DNA of 43,424 nucleotides from Gammaproteobacteria bacterium (GCA_026709505.1 JAPOSW010000021.1:1-43424), one strand, 5' to 3'; counted from the stretch's first letter, positions 1 to 9,039 are shown. Translations and numbers: made by a program. Notes: generated by a model not told the origin, from the sequence alone.

Positions 1-2
1 TT

Positions 3-173
3 ACAGTACCAGAGGTCACATGGAGCCAGGTGCTGGCAAGGCTGGGAGACGGGCAAGCGCCTGTCAATGCGGTTGTATATGCAGAAGTCATCAACGCAAG
101 AACGAGAGTAAGGGCGGGAAGTTTGGGTCTACTTGGAATCATATCCAGTACCTCGCCCGCCGCTGCTTCATGA
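3..173 (+). pseudogene. possible PIN-domain (VapC-like) toxin fragment
   Basis: An open frame runs in from the left edge to a TGA at 171-173. Its middle part reads LARLGDGQAPVNAVVYAEV, which resembles the segment of VapC-type PIN toxins where an 'INPVIYAEV'-like strand carries a conserved acidic metal ligand. The later PIN motifs are not found in this frame or clearly in the other two, so only a scrap seems to remain. The match is by memory of the family and is short. The alternative is chance similarity in non-coding DNA. Confidence 0.28.
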
Positions 174-531
174 CGGGCGGAACCTATACCATGACCGCAA
201 ATCCGGCTGCCGGACAGACGAGCGGTTGTTTTTCAATCAGCCCCAGAACCCGCGAGGATATTCAGAACTGCTGGTGCGGGCGAAGGAATACATTGCCCTT
301 GTTTGGCGACTCAACAGACAACACCAATTTTATGGACAGTCTGGGGTGTCGATAATATCCGATTATGACCATTGCCTGACGCGGGCGGGGCGACTTTGGC
401 GGTCGCTCTTCGCTACAGTCAGGTCTTGCTGTTTCAGACTGACCCTACGAAAACTTGCAATTCAGGCTACCCATACAGCACATCCCGTGATATGCTACTG
501 CCATGTTTAACTCATTAAAGGAGGTGGTCTT
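174..531. other. region without a recognisable gene
   Basis: About 360 bases with overlapping open frames on the plus strand, none of which has a family signature I recognise or a ribosome binding site at a sensible start. It could be decayed coding sequence continuing from the PIN-like scrap. I see no RNA gene or strong hairpin here. Confidence 0.4.
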
Positions 532-650
532 ATGTCTAGTATTTTGTATTTGACCGGTTCATCCAGGGTGTCAACGATTCAGCTAACACCTTTATCGACC
601 TGAACACCGAAAACTGGCTGAATCGATCAGCCAAAATACGGGGTTGCTGA
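532..650 (+). pseudogene. small reading frame with strong ribosome binding site, possibly frameshifted
   Basis: An almost perfect Shine-Dalgarno (AAAGGAGGT, 517-525) lies 6 bases before the ATG at 532. In the frame of this ATG only 23 codons follow, to a TGA at 601-603. In another frame, 540-650, a more protein-like stretch begins FVFDRFIQGVNDSANTFIDL and ends at a TGA at 648-650, inside the terminator hairpin. A single-base loss near 540-548 would explain this, giving an original product of about 39 residues. I do not recognise the family. The strong ribosome binding site and adjacent terminator argue that something was translated here. Confidence 0.3.
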
Positions 651-666
651 CTGCAACCCTTTTTTT
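641..666 (+). terminator. rho-independent terminator
   Basis: A perfect 7-bp stem (GGGTTGC 641-647 with GCAACCC 653-659) with a 5-base loop is followed directly by seven T residues (660-666). It is oriented for plus-strand transcription and would end the small frame at 532-650. It also separates that unit from the convergent nrdJ operon. Confidence 0.75.
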
Positions 667-786
667 GCGCCCTATATGGCGGCAAGAGACCATACATCAA
701 GACTTCATCAAGCGCAGACTGTGCTGCTGAAAGGTCAAATGGAAAGAAGAGGAAGAAGTTACAGGTCCCTGGTTAACCGGTCTTGA

Positions 787-1518
787 CTATCCGCACTTGC
801 TCTCTCCGCAATTCAGGCAAACCATGCAACCGTCCATCATCACCACCGCCATGACATAGCATTTTTCGCAAAGAGTCGCACCGATCGGGAAATCCCCCCT
901 CGACCCTGATGGGAATGTGCCCTTTATGTTCACCTGTTGCATTTCCTCGAATTGCTTGCGCTTCTCCTCAATCATCGCCTGCCTTGACTGACTCATCTCC
1001 TCTTCAATGATCATGCCGATCTTCTTCAGGTGGGCCTCCACCACGTTTCCGATTTCCGCAACCAGGGACGGTACATACTGTCCATGTGTGCCGGGCTTGA
1101 TATAGCCGCCCTTGGGATCAAATACGCCCTGCAATTCATCAACCATGAACGTGACATCGCCGCCTTTTCGAAACACCGCCGAAATGATCAGTGTCAAGGC
1201 CGTAATCCACTGGTAGTGCTCCATGTTTTTCGAGTTCACGAAAATCTCGAAAGGCCGGCGCTTCTCATAAGGGGTGCCAGGATTCAGCACAATATCGTTG
1301 ATCGTGATGTAGAACGCATGCTCAGTCACCGGCGTCTTGATCTTATACGTATTGCCAGTCAAGGATTCCGGTCGGGCAACATTCTCGTGCATGCGCACAA
1401 TATTGTCCTCATGGTGCACACTGACCGGTGCTGCTGGCGAACTCTGTGCTCCGGTTTCTTCGTTCTCTGGCTTGATGACGTTATAGCCAACAATTTTTCG
1501 TTCTATCTTTCTGGTCAT
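787..1518 (-). CDS. nrdJb: class II ribonucleotide reductase, NrdJb subunit
   Basis: The 243-aa product matches the C-terminal half of a split adenosylcobalamin-dependent (class II) ribonucleotide reductase, as in Pseudomonas where nrdJa and nrdJb are separate genes. The central part has the TSCPD-like region (about residues 60-180: IKTPVTEHAFYITINDIV through KKIGMIIEEEM). The last 27 residues hold six cysteines (C217, C220, C231, C234, C237, C242); this family's C-terminal Cys pairs re-reduce the active-site disulphide after each dNTP is made. The start ATG at 1518 overlaps the stop of the upstream 64-aa ORF (ATGA), so the two are translationally coupled. The length is normal for NrdJb. It acts in the cytoplasm with NrdJa, encoded 230 bases upstream. 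Confidence 0.88.
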   Translation of the reverse strand: MTRKIERKIVGYNVIKPENEETGAQSSPAAPVSVHHEDNIVRMHENVARPESLTGNTYKIKTPVTEHAFYITINDIVLNPGTPYEKRRPFEIFVNSKNMEHYQWITALTLIISAVFRKGGDVTFMVDELQGVFDPKGGYIKPGTHGQYVPSLVAEIGNVVEAHLKKIGMIIEEEMSQSRQAMIEEKRKQFEEMQQVNIKGTFPSGSRGDFPIGATLCEKCYVMAVVMMDGCMVCLNCGESKCG

Positions 1519-1709
1519 GATAATTCGCTGGTAGTCCCCTCGGAAGAATCTTCGTCGTCGAAAAACCTCTCGTATTGATGCCGGTCAAGTTCCGGAATAA
1601 CCGTCTGCGCCGTCTGGACTTGATCGAAGGCAGTACCGGCATGCATGGCAAACTGAATTCTTCGCTTGGTTTCCTGATGCTTGACCTTGAGTTTCTTGAG
1701 CTTGCGCAT
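1515..1709 (-). CDS. small hypothetical protein between nrdJa and nrdJb
   Basis: This 64-aa product is not a family I recognise. Its first 20 residues are strongly basic (MRKLKKLKVKHQETKRRIQF) and its last 20 acidic (DDEDSSEGTTSELS). There is no signal peptide, membrane segment or Cys pair. It starts 39 bases downstream of the nrdJa stop, and its stop overlaps the nrdJb start (ATGA). This makes it a co-translated member of the nrdJ operon rather than a chance frame. A role in linking or regulating the two split subunits is possible but is only inferred from position. Confidence 0.7.
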   Translation of the reverse strand: MRKLKKLKVKHQETKRRIQFAMHAGTAFDQVQTAQTVIPELDRHQYERFFDDEDSSEGTTSELS

Positions 1710-1748
1710 TGAACGTCTCTTTATGTCGGCCCAGCCCGCGCGTAATGC

Positions 1749-3893
1749 CTAGAACCGCCCGTAATACCCTTCCTTCAAGGCATCGAATAAGTTGGCAGCG
1801 GTATGCTCTTCCCCATCATACTCGATCATCTCGTTGCCCTTGACCTCGATAACCTCTCCATCATCAAGAGTAAATTGGTAGACAGTACTCTCCAGATCCT
1901 CTTCCTTGACCAAAACGCCCTGAAAAGCCTCCGGGTTAAACCGAAAGGTCGTACAGCCCTTGAGGCCCTGCTTCCACGCATACATGTAGATGTCCTTGAA
2001 TTCATCAAAATCAAAATCGGTGGGGACATTGGCGGTCTTGGAAATCGACGAATCAATCCATTTCTGGGCGGCTGCCTGAATGTCAACATGCTGTTTTGGC
2101 GTGACATCGTCTGCAGCAACAAAATAACCCGGCAGCTGATTCTTTTCATCCTTTGCTGCCGGCTCTGCCTGAGGGTTCACGAAATGCCGGTAAGCAAGAA
2201 GCTCGTAGGAAAATACGTCGACGCTTTCTTTTGTTTTCTTGCCCTCGCGAATCACGTTGCGGCTGTACTTGTGAGCAAAGCTGGGCTCGATGCCGTTACT
2301 GGCATTGTTGGCAAGCGACAGGCTGATAGTGCCCGTCGGTGCAATTGAAGTGTGGTGCGTATAGCGACATCCCTTCTCGACAATTTCATCCTGAAGGGAT
2401 TTCGGGAATTTCTGCATGTAGCGACTGTAACGACCCATCAGCTCCCGGCCCTTGATCGTGTCACCTTTACGATAACCATCGTCCTTCATCTCGGGACGAC
2501 GCACCAGCATCTGCTGAGTCACCGTAAAATCCTCGTCAAGAACAGGCGCCATGCCTTTTTCTTCGGACAGTTCAATTCCGACCCGCCAGCCAATCTCGGC
2601 CATCTCTCTCGCAACCTGTTCCGTAAACTCGAGTGAATCGGGGGCCCCGTACTTCATTCTCAGCATGGTCAGGGTTGATCCCAGCCCCAGAAACCCCATC
2701 CCGTGACGCCTCTTTCTGAAAATCTCATCGCCCTGCGAATCCAGGGGAAGACCGTGGATTTCGACCACATTGTCGAGCATGCGCGTAAATACCGCGACCA
2801 GTTCCCGATACTTTTTCCAGTTGAAGCAGGCCTTGTCGGTGAACGGATGCTCGACGCATTTGGTCAGGTTAACCGAACCCAGCAAGCAGGCGCCGTATGG
2901 GGGCAATGGCTGTTCGCCACAGGGATTGGTGGCCCGAATGGTTTCGCAGAACCAGTTGTTGTTCATCTCATTGATGCGATCAACCAGGATAAATCCGGGC
3001 TCTGCATAATCGTAGGTGGAATTCATGATTTGATTCCACAGCCGCTGAGCCGGAACCTTGCCGTATACCCGGCACGCGACTCGCCCTTCCGCATCCCGCA
3101 TGTATTTGTCATCATGCGTCCAGTTCCGGTAAACGATTTCATGCTCTCCGGAATCGAGCTCATGCTGCCTAGCCGGGAAACACAGCAACCAATCCGAGTC
3201 ATCCTCAACCGCTTTCATGAATTCATCGGTAATCAGACACGAGAGATTGAACTGTCGCAGTCTGCCATCCTCGCGCTTGGCACGAATAAAGTCGCTGATG
3301 TCCGGATGCGAGATATCGAAGGTTGCCATCTGGGCTCCCCGACGTCCTCCGGCCGAAGAAACGGTAAAGCACATCGCATCAAAAATATCCATGAACGACA
3401 GCGGTCCTGAAGTCTGCGCACCGGCCCCGGTGACCAGTGCGCCTTTCGGTCTCAAGGTCGAAAACTCATATCCGATACCGCATCCGGCCTTCAGGGTGAG
3501 TCCCGCCTCACGAACCGATTCCAGAATTCCTGCCATGGAGTCGGGGACGGTACAGGAAACCGTGCAATTGATGGTGCTGGTTGCCGGCTTGTGCTCGAGC
3601 GCCCCGGCATTCGAGACAATGCGACCGGCTGGGATTGCCCCGTTCTGCAAAGCCCAGACAAACTTTTCACGCCAGAATTCCCGTTTATCCTTTTTCTCGC
3701 TTCCGGCCAGTGCTTCGGCAACCCGTTCATGGGTTGACTGAATGTCCTGATCGACCGGTACTCCATATTTGGTCTTTAGTCGGTACTTCGTGTCCCAGAT
3801 ATCCATTGAGGTGTTCTGCATGGGGACCGACAGCCCGGACTCTTGCAGGTCTCCCTGATCCTCCACCAGTTCAAGACGTGATGTTTTTTGCAT
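1749..3893 (-). CDS. nrdJa: class II ribonucleotide reductase, NrdJa catalytic subunit
   Basis: The 714-aa product is the large part of a split vitamin-B12-dependent ribonucleotide reductase that makes deoxyribonucleotides from ribonucleotides without needing oxygen. Family signatures are clear: the SSAGGRRGAQMATFDISHPD segment in the N-terminal third, the active-site loop ATNPCGEQPLPPYGACLLGS with the NPCGE motif, and the SIAPTGTISLSLANNASNGI stretch. It ends without the C-terminal cysteine tail, which is supplied by NrdJb. The start ATG at 3893 has AGGA 8 bases upstream. The CHCC zinc-finger gene ends 46 bases upstream, so it may share a transcript with ilvE. I see no NrdR box or cobalamin riboswitch in the short spacer. 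Confidence 0.92.
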   Translation of the reverse strand: MQKTSRLELVEDQGDLQESGLSVPMQNTSMDIWDTKYRLKTKYGVPVDQDIQSTHERVAEALAGSEKKDKREFWREKFVWALQNGAIPAGRIVSNAGALEHKPATSTINCTVSCTVPDSMAGILESVREAGLTLKAGCGIGYEFSTLRPKGALVTGAGAQTSGPLSFMDIFDAMCFTVSSAGGRRGAQMATFDISHPDISDFIRAKREDGRLRQFNLSCLITDEFMKAVEDDSDWLLCFPARQHELDSGEHEIVYRNWTHDDKYMRDAEGRVACRVYGKVPAQRLWNQIMNSTYDYAEPGFILVDRINEMNNNWFCETIRATNPCGEQPLPPYGACLLGSVNLTKCVEHPFTDKACFNWKKYRELVAVFTRMLDNVVEIHGLPLDSQGDEIFRKRRHGMGFLGLGSTLTMLRMKYGAPDSLEFTEQVAREMAEIGWRVGIELSEEKGMAPVLDEDFTVTQQMLVRRPEMKDDGYRKGDTIKGRELMGRYSRYMQKFPKSLQDEIVEKGCRYTHHTSIAPTGTISLSLANNASNGIEPSFAHKYSRNVIREGKKTKESVDVFSYELLAYRHFVNPQAEPAAKDEKNQLPGYFVAADDVTPKQHVDIQAAAQKWIDSSISKTANVPTDFDFDEFKDIYMYAWKQGLKGCTTFRFNPEAFQGVLVKEEDLESTVYQFTLDDGEVIEVKGNEMIEYDGEEHTAANLFDALKEGYYGRF

Positions 3894-3939
3894 GTAGCTA
3901 ATCCTGTTCTCTTGCAGGCATTTGGTTAATGACGATCAC

Positions 3940-4158
3940 TCAGTCCTCTCCAAGAATGTAGAGGGTCCCGCAATAGGGACATCGTTCTCGTCCAGTTTCT
4001 TCAATGGGCAAGTACACCTTCGGGTGTGAATCCCACAATCGCATGTTCGGCATCGGGCAGTGAAGCGGCAAATCACCTGGCGTGATTCGAACAACCCTAT
4101 GTGCATTGGGCACACCCGGGACAGAATCGCTCATGCCTGCGGTTTGCGTTTCAGACAT
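3940..4158 (-). CDS. CHCC-type zinc-finger domain protein
   Basis: The 72-aa protein has the zf-CHCC pattern: C34, H45, C60 and C63 (HCPMPNMRLWDSHPKVYLP, then ERCPYCGTLY). The domain is shared with the NDUFS6-type accessory subunit of mitochondrial complex I. In gammaproteobacteria free-standing copies are commonly found beside ilvE, as here, but their job is not well defined. The start overlaps the ilvE stop by 8 bases (ATGTCTGA), so translation is coupled. It is probably a soluble zinc-binding protein. Confidence 0.8.
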   Translation of the reverse strand: MSETQTAGMSDSVPGVPNAHRVVRITPGDLPLHCPMPNMRLWDSHPKVYLPIEETGRERCPYCGTLYILGED

Positions 4159-5071
4159 ACGTCAACCAGTCACGGTACTCCGGAATTCTGCCATAGCAGG
4201 CATCAAAGTACCGGGATTGAATCCGTTCGGTGACCGGACCTCTATGGCCGCTGCCGATCTGCCTGTTATCCAGCTCGCGGATCGGCGTGACCTCTGCAGC
4301 CGTTCCGGTGAAGAAGGCCTCATCCGCGATATACACTTCATCCCGGGTAATCCTTTTCTCAATCAACTCGTATCCCTCGTCGCGGATAATCCTGAACACT
4401 GCTTTACGGGTGACTCCATCCAGGGCCGAAGCCAAGTCCGGCGTATAGATTACGCCATCTCGAACAATGAACAGATTCTCGCCCGCGCCTTCCATGACGT
4501 ATCCATTGGTATCAAGCATCAGCGCTTCCTGATAGCCATCCTGCAAAGCCTCGTGCAGCGCCAGAGTGGAGTTGACATAGTGGCCATTGGCTTTCGCCCG
4601 GCACATGTTCACATTCACATGAAGCCGGTTGATCGAAGATACCTTGACGCGAATACCGCTATTGAGACTCTCCTCGCCAAGGTAGGTGCCCCACTCCCAG
4701 GCAGCCACAATGACATGCACCTTGAGATTGTCAGCCCGCAGACCCATGCCTTCAGAGCCGTAGAAGATCATCGGTCGAACATAGCATGACTCGAGTCCAT
4801 TCTGGCGAATCGCTTCAATCTGGGCATCCTGTATGGCTTCACGGTCAAACGGGATTTCCATGCCCAGAATGTGTGCCGATTCAAACAGGCGCCGCGTATG
4901 CGCCCGGAGGTGGAAAACTGCAGTCCCCTGATCGGTCTTGTAGGCCCTGACACCCTCGAATGCACCCATGCCGTAATGCAGCGTATGAGTCAAAACGTGC
5001 GTTGTCGCCTCTCTCCATGGCACCATTTGACCATCCATCCAGATAACACCGTCTCGATCACTAAACGACAT
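4151..5071 (-). CDS. ilvE: branched-chain amino acid aminotransferase
   Basis: The 306-aa product is a fold-type IV PLP enzyme that transfers the amino group between glutamate and the keto acids of leucine, isoleucine and valine. The ATG at 5071 was chosen because the product then begins MSFSDRDGVIWMDGQ, as family members do; an upstream in-frame start would add 12 residues that do not fit. The PLP lysine is K160 in RAKANGHYVNS, the same position as in E. coli IlvE. The motif YVMEGAGENLFIV and the N-terminal THTLHYGMGAFEGVRAY are also present. Length matches the family (E. coli 309 aa). The gene leads the minus-strand unit running into the nrdJ genes. Confidence 0.93.
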   Translation of the reverse strand: MSFSDRDGVIWMDGQMVPWREATTHVLTHTLHYGMGAFEGVRAYKTDQGTAVFHLRAHTRRLFESAHILGMEIPFDREAIQDAQIEAIRQNGLESCYVRPMIFYGSEGMGLRADNLKVHVIVAAWEWGTYLGEESLNSGIRVKVSSINRLHVNVNMCRAKANGHYVNSTLALHEALQDGYQEALMLDTNGYVMEGAGENLFIVRDGVIYTPDLASALDGVTRKAVFRIIRDEGYELIEKRITRDEVYIADEAFFTGTAAEVTPIRELDNRQIGSGHRGPVTERIQSRYFDACYGRIPEYRDWLTYV

Positions 5072-5447
5072 ATTTTGGTTCCATTTGACACTTCCAGCTG
5101 ACCTCAAAGATTATAAGACACTTCAATTCGAAAATATCATTACATCCCGTTTAATTTTGCAAAAGTTCCAAAAAAATTCCCTGCATCCGCTGCTGCCCAA
5201 AGCCGAGATTTTTGAAGCGGGTTTTCCGGCTTGATGCTGGATTCTGTGGGCCTCAAGCGGTACATTTTCAGTTTTATTAATGAGATAAGGCCGCATGGAA
5301 ATGCGAATGCATGACAATTCAGGAATTTTTAGATCTTTGACAGGACGCATCAGCAAACTGAAATTGCTCTTGCATCCGGCTACAATCAAATTTCCCATAA
5401 CCCTCGGTACCCAGATACGGAATTCCAGACAATTCCCTCAACCTTGC
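5072..5447. promoter_or_regulatory. divergent intergenic region between ilvE and the FemAB-like gene
   Basis: About 375 AT-leaning bases lie between two divergent genes, so promoters in both directions are expected. A TTGACA hexamer is visible near 5338 upstream of the plus-strand gene, but I see no matching -10 at proper spacing. The plus-strand open frame does extend up to 5295. That part lacks family similarity and is treated as untranslated. Confidence 0.4.
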
Positions 5448-6620
5448 ATGAGCGAGCAGACAGCAGAAAACGAGACGCAAAAACTATCGGTGCGGATTCA
5501 TCAGGGCATTGACGAGATTCCGCCCGAAGCCTGGGATGGCATGCTGAGAAACGATTATCCATTCCTCAAACACCGGTATCTGCTGGCCATGGAACGCCAT
5601 CAATGTGTCGGTGAAGAAGTCGGCTGGATACCGCGGCATGTTGCCTTGTACGAAGAATCCAGACTCGTGGCTGCCATGCCGCTTTATGAAAAACACAATT
5701 CGTGGGGCGAATTCGTGTTTGACCATGCCTGGGCCGACGCCTATCACCGCTATGGCCAGCAGTATTACCCAAAACTGGTCAATGCGATTCCGTTCACGCC
5801 CGCAACCGGCCCGAGAATCATCAGCCAGAAAGGGCGGGGCTCGATGGATGCGCCAATCCTGCTGGAGGCCATAAATTCAATCATGGAACGTCACGGGTAC
5901 AGTTCCCTGCACTGCCTGTTTCCGGATCAGGTCGATCAAGAGCGGCTGAATACCCATGATGTGCTGATCCGTAGCGACTGCCATTTCCAATGGCATAATC
6001 ATGGCTATGCTTCGTTTGACGATTTCCTTGACGGACTCAAGTCCAAGAAGAGGAAAAACATCCGCCAGGAACGAAGAAAGGTCTCGGAAGCCGGACTCTC
6101 CATACGCTGGCTTGCCGGCCATCAGACCACAGGCAAAGACTGGCATGACTTCCATGAAGTATATAATCGAATCTACCAGCGCAAGTACGGCATGCCGGCA
6201 TTCAACCTTGAGTTTTTTCTGGAGATTGCAGACACTATGTCGGATCAGGTTATTCTGGCGTTGGCTGACCATCAGAAATCGGTTGTCGCTGGCGCTCTCC
6301 TGTATCGCGATGAAAAAACCCTCTATGGCAGAATCTGGGGGAGCCGTCAAAGGATTGACTCCCTTCATTTTGAGCTTTGCTACTATGCGGGGATCGAATA
6401 CTGCATTCGCGAGGACCTTTCAAGCTTCGATCCCGGAGTTCAGGGCGAACACAAGATTGCCAGAGGTTTTGTTCCTACCCGGACCCATTCCCTGCACTGG
6501 ATTGCCAGCCAGCCATTCAGGAGGGCCATTCGTGACTTTCTCCAGCGCGAGCATCATGGGGTTCAAAGCTACATGGACAGGATTGACAGCCATACTGCCT
6601 ACGGGGCCCGTACTTCATGA
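5448..6620 (+). CDS. FemAB-like / GNAT-fold acyltransferase family protein (PF04339 type)
   Basis: With the ATG at 5448 (MSEQTAENETQKLSV) the product is 390 aa. It matches the 'peptidoglycan biosynthesis/recognition' FemAB_like family: an N-terminal half with the DHAWADAYHRYGQQYYPKLV and FTPATGPRI segments, and a C-terminal half with KRKNIRQERRKV, YGRIWGSRQRIDSLHFELCY and FDPGVQGEHKIARGF. Members have a doubled GNAT fold and probably move an acyl or aminoacyl group; the substrate is not established. There is no signal peptide, so the protein is likely cytoplasmic. The gene overlaps the next by ATGA, so the two are coupled. A start 51 codons upstream is possible but adds residues foreign to the family. 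Confidence 0.82.
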   Translation: MSEQTAENETQKLSVRIHQGIDEIPPEAWDGMLRNDYPFLKHRYLLAMERHQCVGEEVGWIPRHVALYEESRLVAAMPLYEKHNSWGEFVFDHAWADAYHRYGQQYYPKLVNAIPFTPATGPRIISQKGRGSMDAPILLEAINSIMERHGYSSLHCLFPDQVDQERLNTHDVLIRSDCHFQWHNHGYASFDDFLDGLKSKKRKNIRQERRKVSEAGLSIRWLAGHQTTGKDWHDFHEVYNRIYQRKYGMPAFNLEFFLEIADTMSDQVILALADHQKSVVAGALLYRDEKTLYGRIWGSRQRIDSLHFELCYYAGIEYCIREDLSSFDPGVQGEHKIARGFVPTRTHSLHWIASQPFRRAIRDFLQREHHGVQSYMDRIDSHTAYGARTS

Positions 6621-8038
6621 GTGATTTGTATGCCTCGCGCGGGCCATTCATGCCTCTCGGCCACAATACCCAGCCAGACAACGGTCATGTACTGGTTTTG
6701 CTGCAGGCGACTTTTCTATGCCTGCTGATACTGGGCATCGTCATCTACAAGTCAAACACCATTCCCACCAGGATTGCCAATGAGGCCAGCCAGCAGCTAA
6801 AGCCGTATCCCAGACTGGCATCGGTGGCTGACGTGCGTGGCCGTACTATGGTCCTGCAAGGCACGATCCATCCCTTTCCGGGCATGGACGAAGTCATTGG
6901 TCAACTCGCTACCATCGAAGGATTGCGCCGACTGGACGACCGGCTGGTCAGACTCGATATCGCCCCCCCGTATGTTCATTTGATACGAGACAAGGAGTCG
7001 ATCATCCTCAGCGGCACGCTAAACCAGGAAGATTTCGATTCGGTGATTTCGCAAATCCATACCGCTTTTCCCTACCATACCCTTCGGCACCGGGTTCAAA
7101 TCGAAGATAAAGTCGGGAAACCATTGTGGCTGGAAGGTCTCGCGAAAAGCCTGCACGCGCTTGACTCCGTTGAAGACCTTGATGTCAAGGGCTGGCGAAG
7201 CCGGCTGCAGCTGAATGGCAAGATTTCCGGTAGCGGCAGTCAGATGCTGGTTCGAACCATGGCGGCATCGCTTATCCATCAGGTTGAGATTGAAAATCGG
7301 ATTGTCGAGCAGGCATCGACTGATCGTCCGAAGCTGTCACTGAGTGCAAACCAGGATATCCTTGAATTGTATGCGACAGTGCCCAGCTTGGAAATGGCCA
7401 ACCAATTCCAGAAGACCGCTGAAGATGTTTTTGGGCTGGCTGTCGGAAGAATAGAGCTCGCCCCCAATCTTGTTGACGATCAGGCTCTGTCATCCATCTT
7501 GTCCCTGCTGCCCGAACTGGCATCGATAAAAGACCTGCGCTTGATGAATGACGGCAGCAGGTATGTTATCTGGGGTGAGGTTTCAAGCTCCAGTCGTCTG
7601 GAAAGGATTTCACGGCGCATCAGCGAACTGGAGTTGGGTAGTGCCATTGACATTAGGATCGATGTTCACGAGAGCAACACGCCGGCCATGCTGACCATGC
7701 TCCGTTACAACAAGCAGATAACGCTATCCGGAAATCTGCCGAGTTCCTTTGCCCGTGATCGACTGCTCCAGTCAACACGGGAAATCTTCGCAACCAGGAT
7801 TGTCGAGTACTCGCTGGATATTCAGCAACAGGTCGATTACTCCGCCTGGATTGAGGTCTGGCCTGAGGTGATACAATCCATTCCGCTTGACGTTTTTGGC
7901 ATTGCGGTAAACGGTTCCAAGATTTTCCTGACCGGCATGCCGGAATCGGAAGAGCAGAGTCAGGGCATTGCACTTCGCATCGGTGAGCTGCTGCCAGACT
8001 ATCAGGTCTACAACTGGATGCGTACATCGCCGCCCTGA
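6617..8038 (+). CDS. inner-membrane-anchored protein with BON-like repeats
   Basis: The 473-aa product has one N-terminal membrane segment (about residues 25-44: VLVLLQATFLCLLILGIVIY). A long soluble part follows, built of repeated units that alternate a strand such as 'VRGRTMVLQGTI', 'ESIILSGTL', 'SRLQLNGKI' or 'KQITLSGNL' with a helix. That pattern resembles BON domains, which bind membranes or ligands in the periplasm. I cannot assign a named family. It would sit in the inner membrane with its bulk outside the cytoplasm. The start ATG overlaps the upstream FemAB-like stop by 4 bases, which suggests joint production and perhaps a shared envelope role; this is inference. Confidence 0.7.
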   Translation: MSDLYASRGPFMPLGHNTQPDNGHVLVLLQATFLCLLILGIVIYKSNTIPTRIANEASQQLKPYPRLASVADVRGRTMVLQGTIHPFPGMDEVIGQLATIEGLRRLDDRLVRLDIAPPYVHLIRDKESIILSGTLNQEDFDSVISQIHTAFPYHTLRHRVQIEDKVGKPLWLEGLAKSLHALDSVEDLDVKGWRSRLQLNGKISGSGSQMLVRTMAASLIHQVEIENRIVEQASTDRPKLSLSANQDILELYATVPSLEMANQFQKTAEDVFGLAVGRIELAPNLVDDQALSSILSLLPELASIKDLRLMNDGSRYVIWGEVSSSSRLERISRRISELELGSAIDIRIDVHESNTPAMLTMLRYNKQITLSGNLPSSFARDRLLQSTREIFATRIVEYSLDIQQQVDYSAWIEVWPEVIQSIPLDVFGIAVNGSKIFLTGMPESEEQSQGIALRIGELLPDYQVYNWMRTSPP

Positions 8039-8149
8039 TCCCGAAAAGCAGAGAGCGTGCAGGTCTTCTTCTACCTGGACAGATTCCACAGATTTCCTTA
8101 CCGCCTGTTTATTCCCTGTAGCCGTATTGCTCAATCGACCGACCATTTC

Positions 8150-9016
8150 ATGAACGCATCCACCCTCCAAAGCATGACGGGATTTGCCAGAGGCCGGTCT
8201 GAATCGGCTGATCAGAGCTTTGTCTGGGAAATTCGGAGCATCAACCACCGCTATCTTGATATCGCCTTCAAATTGCCGCCTTCCATGCGCTCTCTTGAAG
8301 TGCGCATTCGTGAAATAGTGCATGAAGTGATTCACCGCGGCCGAATCGAGATATCCCTGCAGACCTACAATATCTTCAGCGGCAGTCTTGACGACCTGAA
8401 TCGGGACAGTCTGGATGCTCTGGCCAGCCTGATGTCATGTGTACACAAGAGGCATCCGGATCTGCTTCCCGGCAGTGTTTCCGACTTGCTGAGGTGGCCG
8501 GGTGTTGTGCCGGAAGAAACGGTCGGGGATGGCAGCGAAGACCTCCCGGGGTTCCGTGCTACTCTTGATCAATTGGTCATCAGCCGTGTGGATGAGGGTG
8601 CCCGGCTATCCCGAGTCATTCAGGAGAAACTGGAGCAGTGTCTGTCCGTGATCGATGCTCTGCAGCAGGAACTCCCTGCTATTGAGGAACGGACCAGACA
8701 AAAACTGGAACGACGCATTGCCGAGATTCAAGGCGAGGTCGAACCTGAACGCATTGCACAGGAAATTGCCCTGTTGCTGATCAAGAACGACGTCACTGAA
8801 GAGCTGGACCGGCTAAAGCTGCATCTGGAAGAGTCGATTTCCCTGTTGAAAGGCGGTGGTCCAGTTGGAAGACGCCTCGATTTTTTGATGCAGGAACTGA
8901 ACCGAGAAGCCAATACTCTCGGAGCCAAATCCGTAAACACGACTATGACCAAGGCCTCAATTGACCTGAAAATGCTGATCGAGCAGTCACGGGAACAGAT
9001 TCAAAATCTGGAGTAG
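8150..9016 (+). CDS. yicC: YicC family endoribonuclease
   Basis: With the ATG at 8150 the product is 289 aa (E. coli YicC 287). It opens with LQSMTGFARGRSE and RSINHRYLDIAFKLP, the family's N-terminal signature, and ends with RLDFLMQELNREANTLGAKS, the DUF1732-type C-terminal signature. YicC proteins are single-strand-specific RNases that in E. coli take part in small-RNA turnover. The frame is open 31 codons further upstream, but only this start gives the family's N-terminus. gmk follows after 23 bases, the usual gammaproteobacterial neighbour, so the two are probably co-transcribed. Confidence 0.92.
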   Translation: MNASTLQSMTGFARGRSESADQSFVWEIRSINHRYLDIAFKLPPSMRSLEVRIREIVHEVIHRGRIEISLQTYNIFSGSLDDLNRDSLDALASLMSCVHKRHPDLLPGSVSDLLRWPGVVPEETVGDGSEDLPGFRATLDQLVISRVDEGARLSRVIQEKLEQCLSVIDALQQELPAIEERTRQKLERRIAEIQGEVEPERIAQEIALLLIKNDVTEELDRLKLHLEESISLLKGGGPVGRRLDFLMQELNREANTLGAKSVNTTMTKASIDLKMLIEQSREQIQNLE

Positions 9017-9039
9017 CCTAGCAACCTCCCAATCCCATC

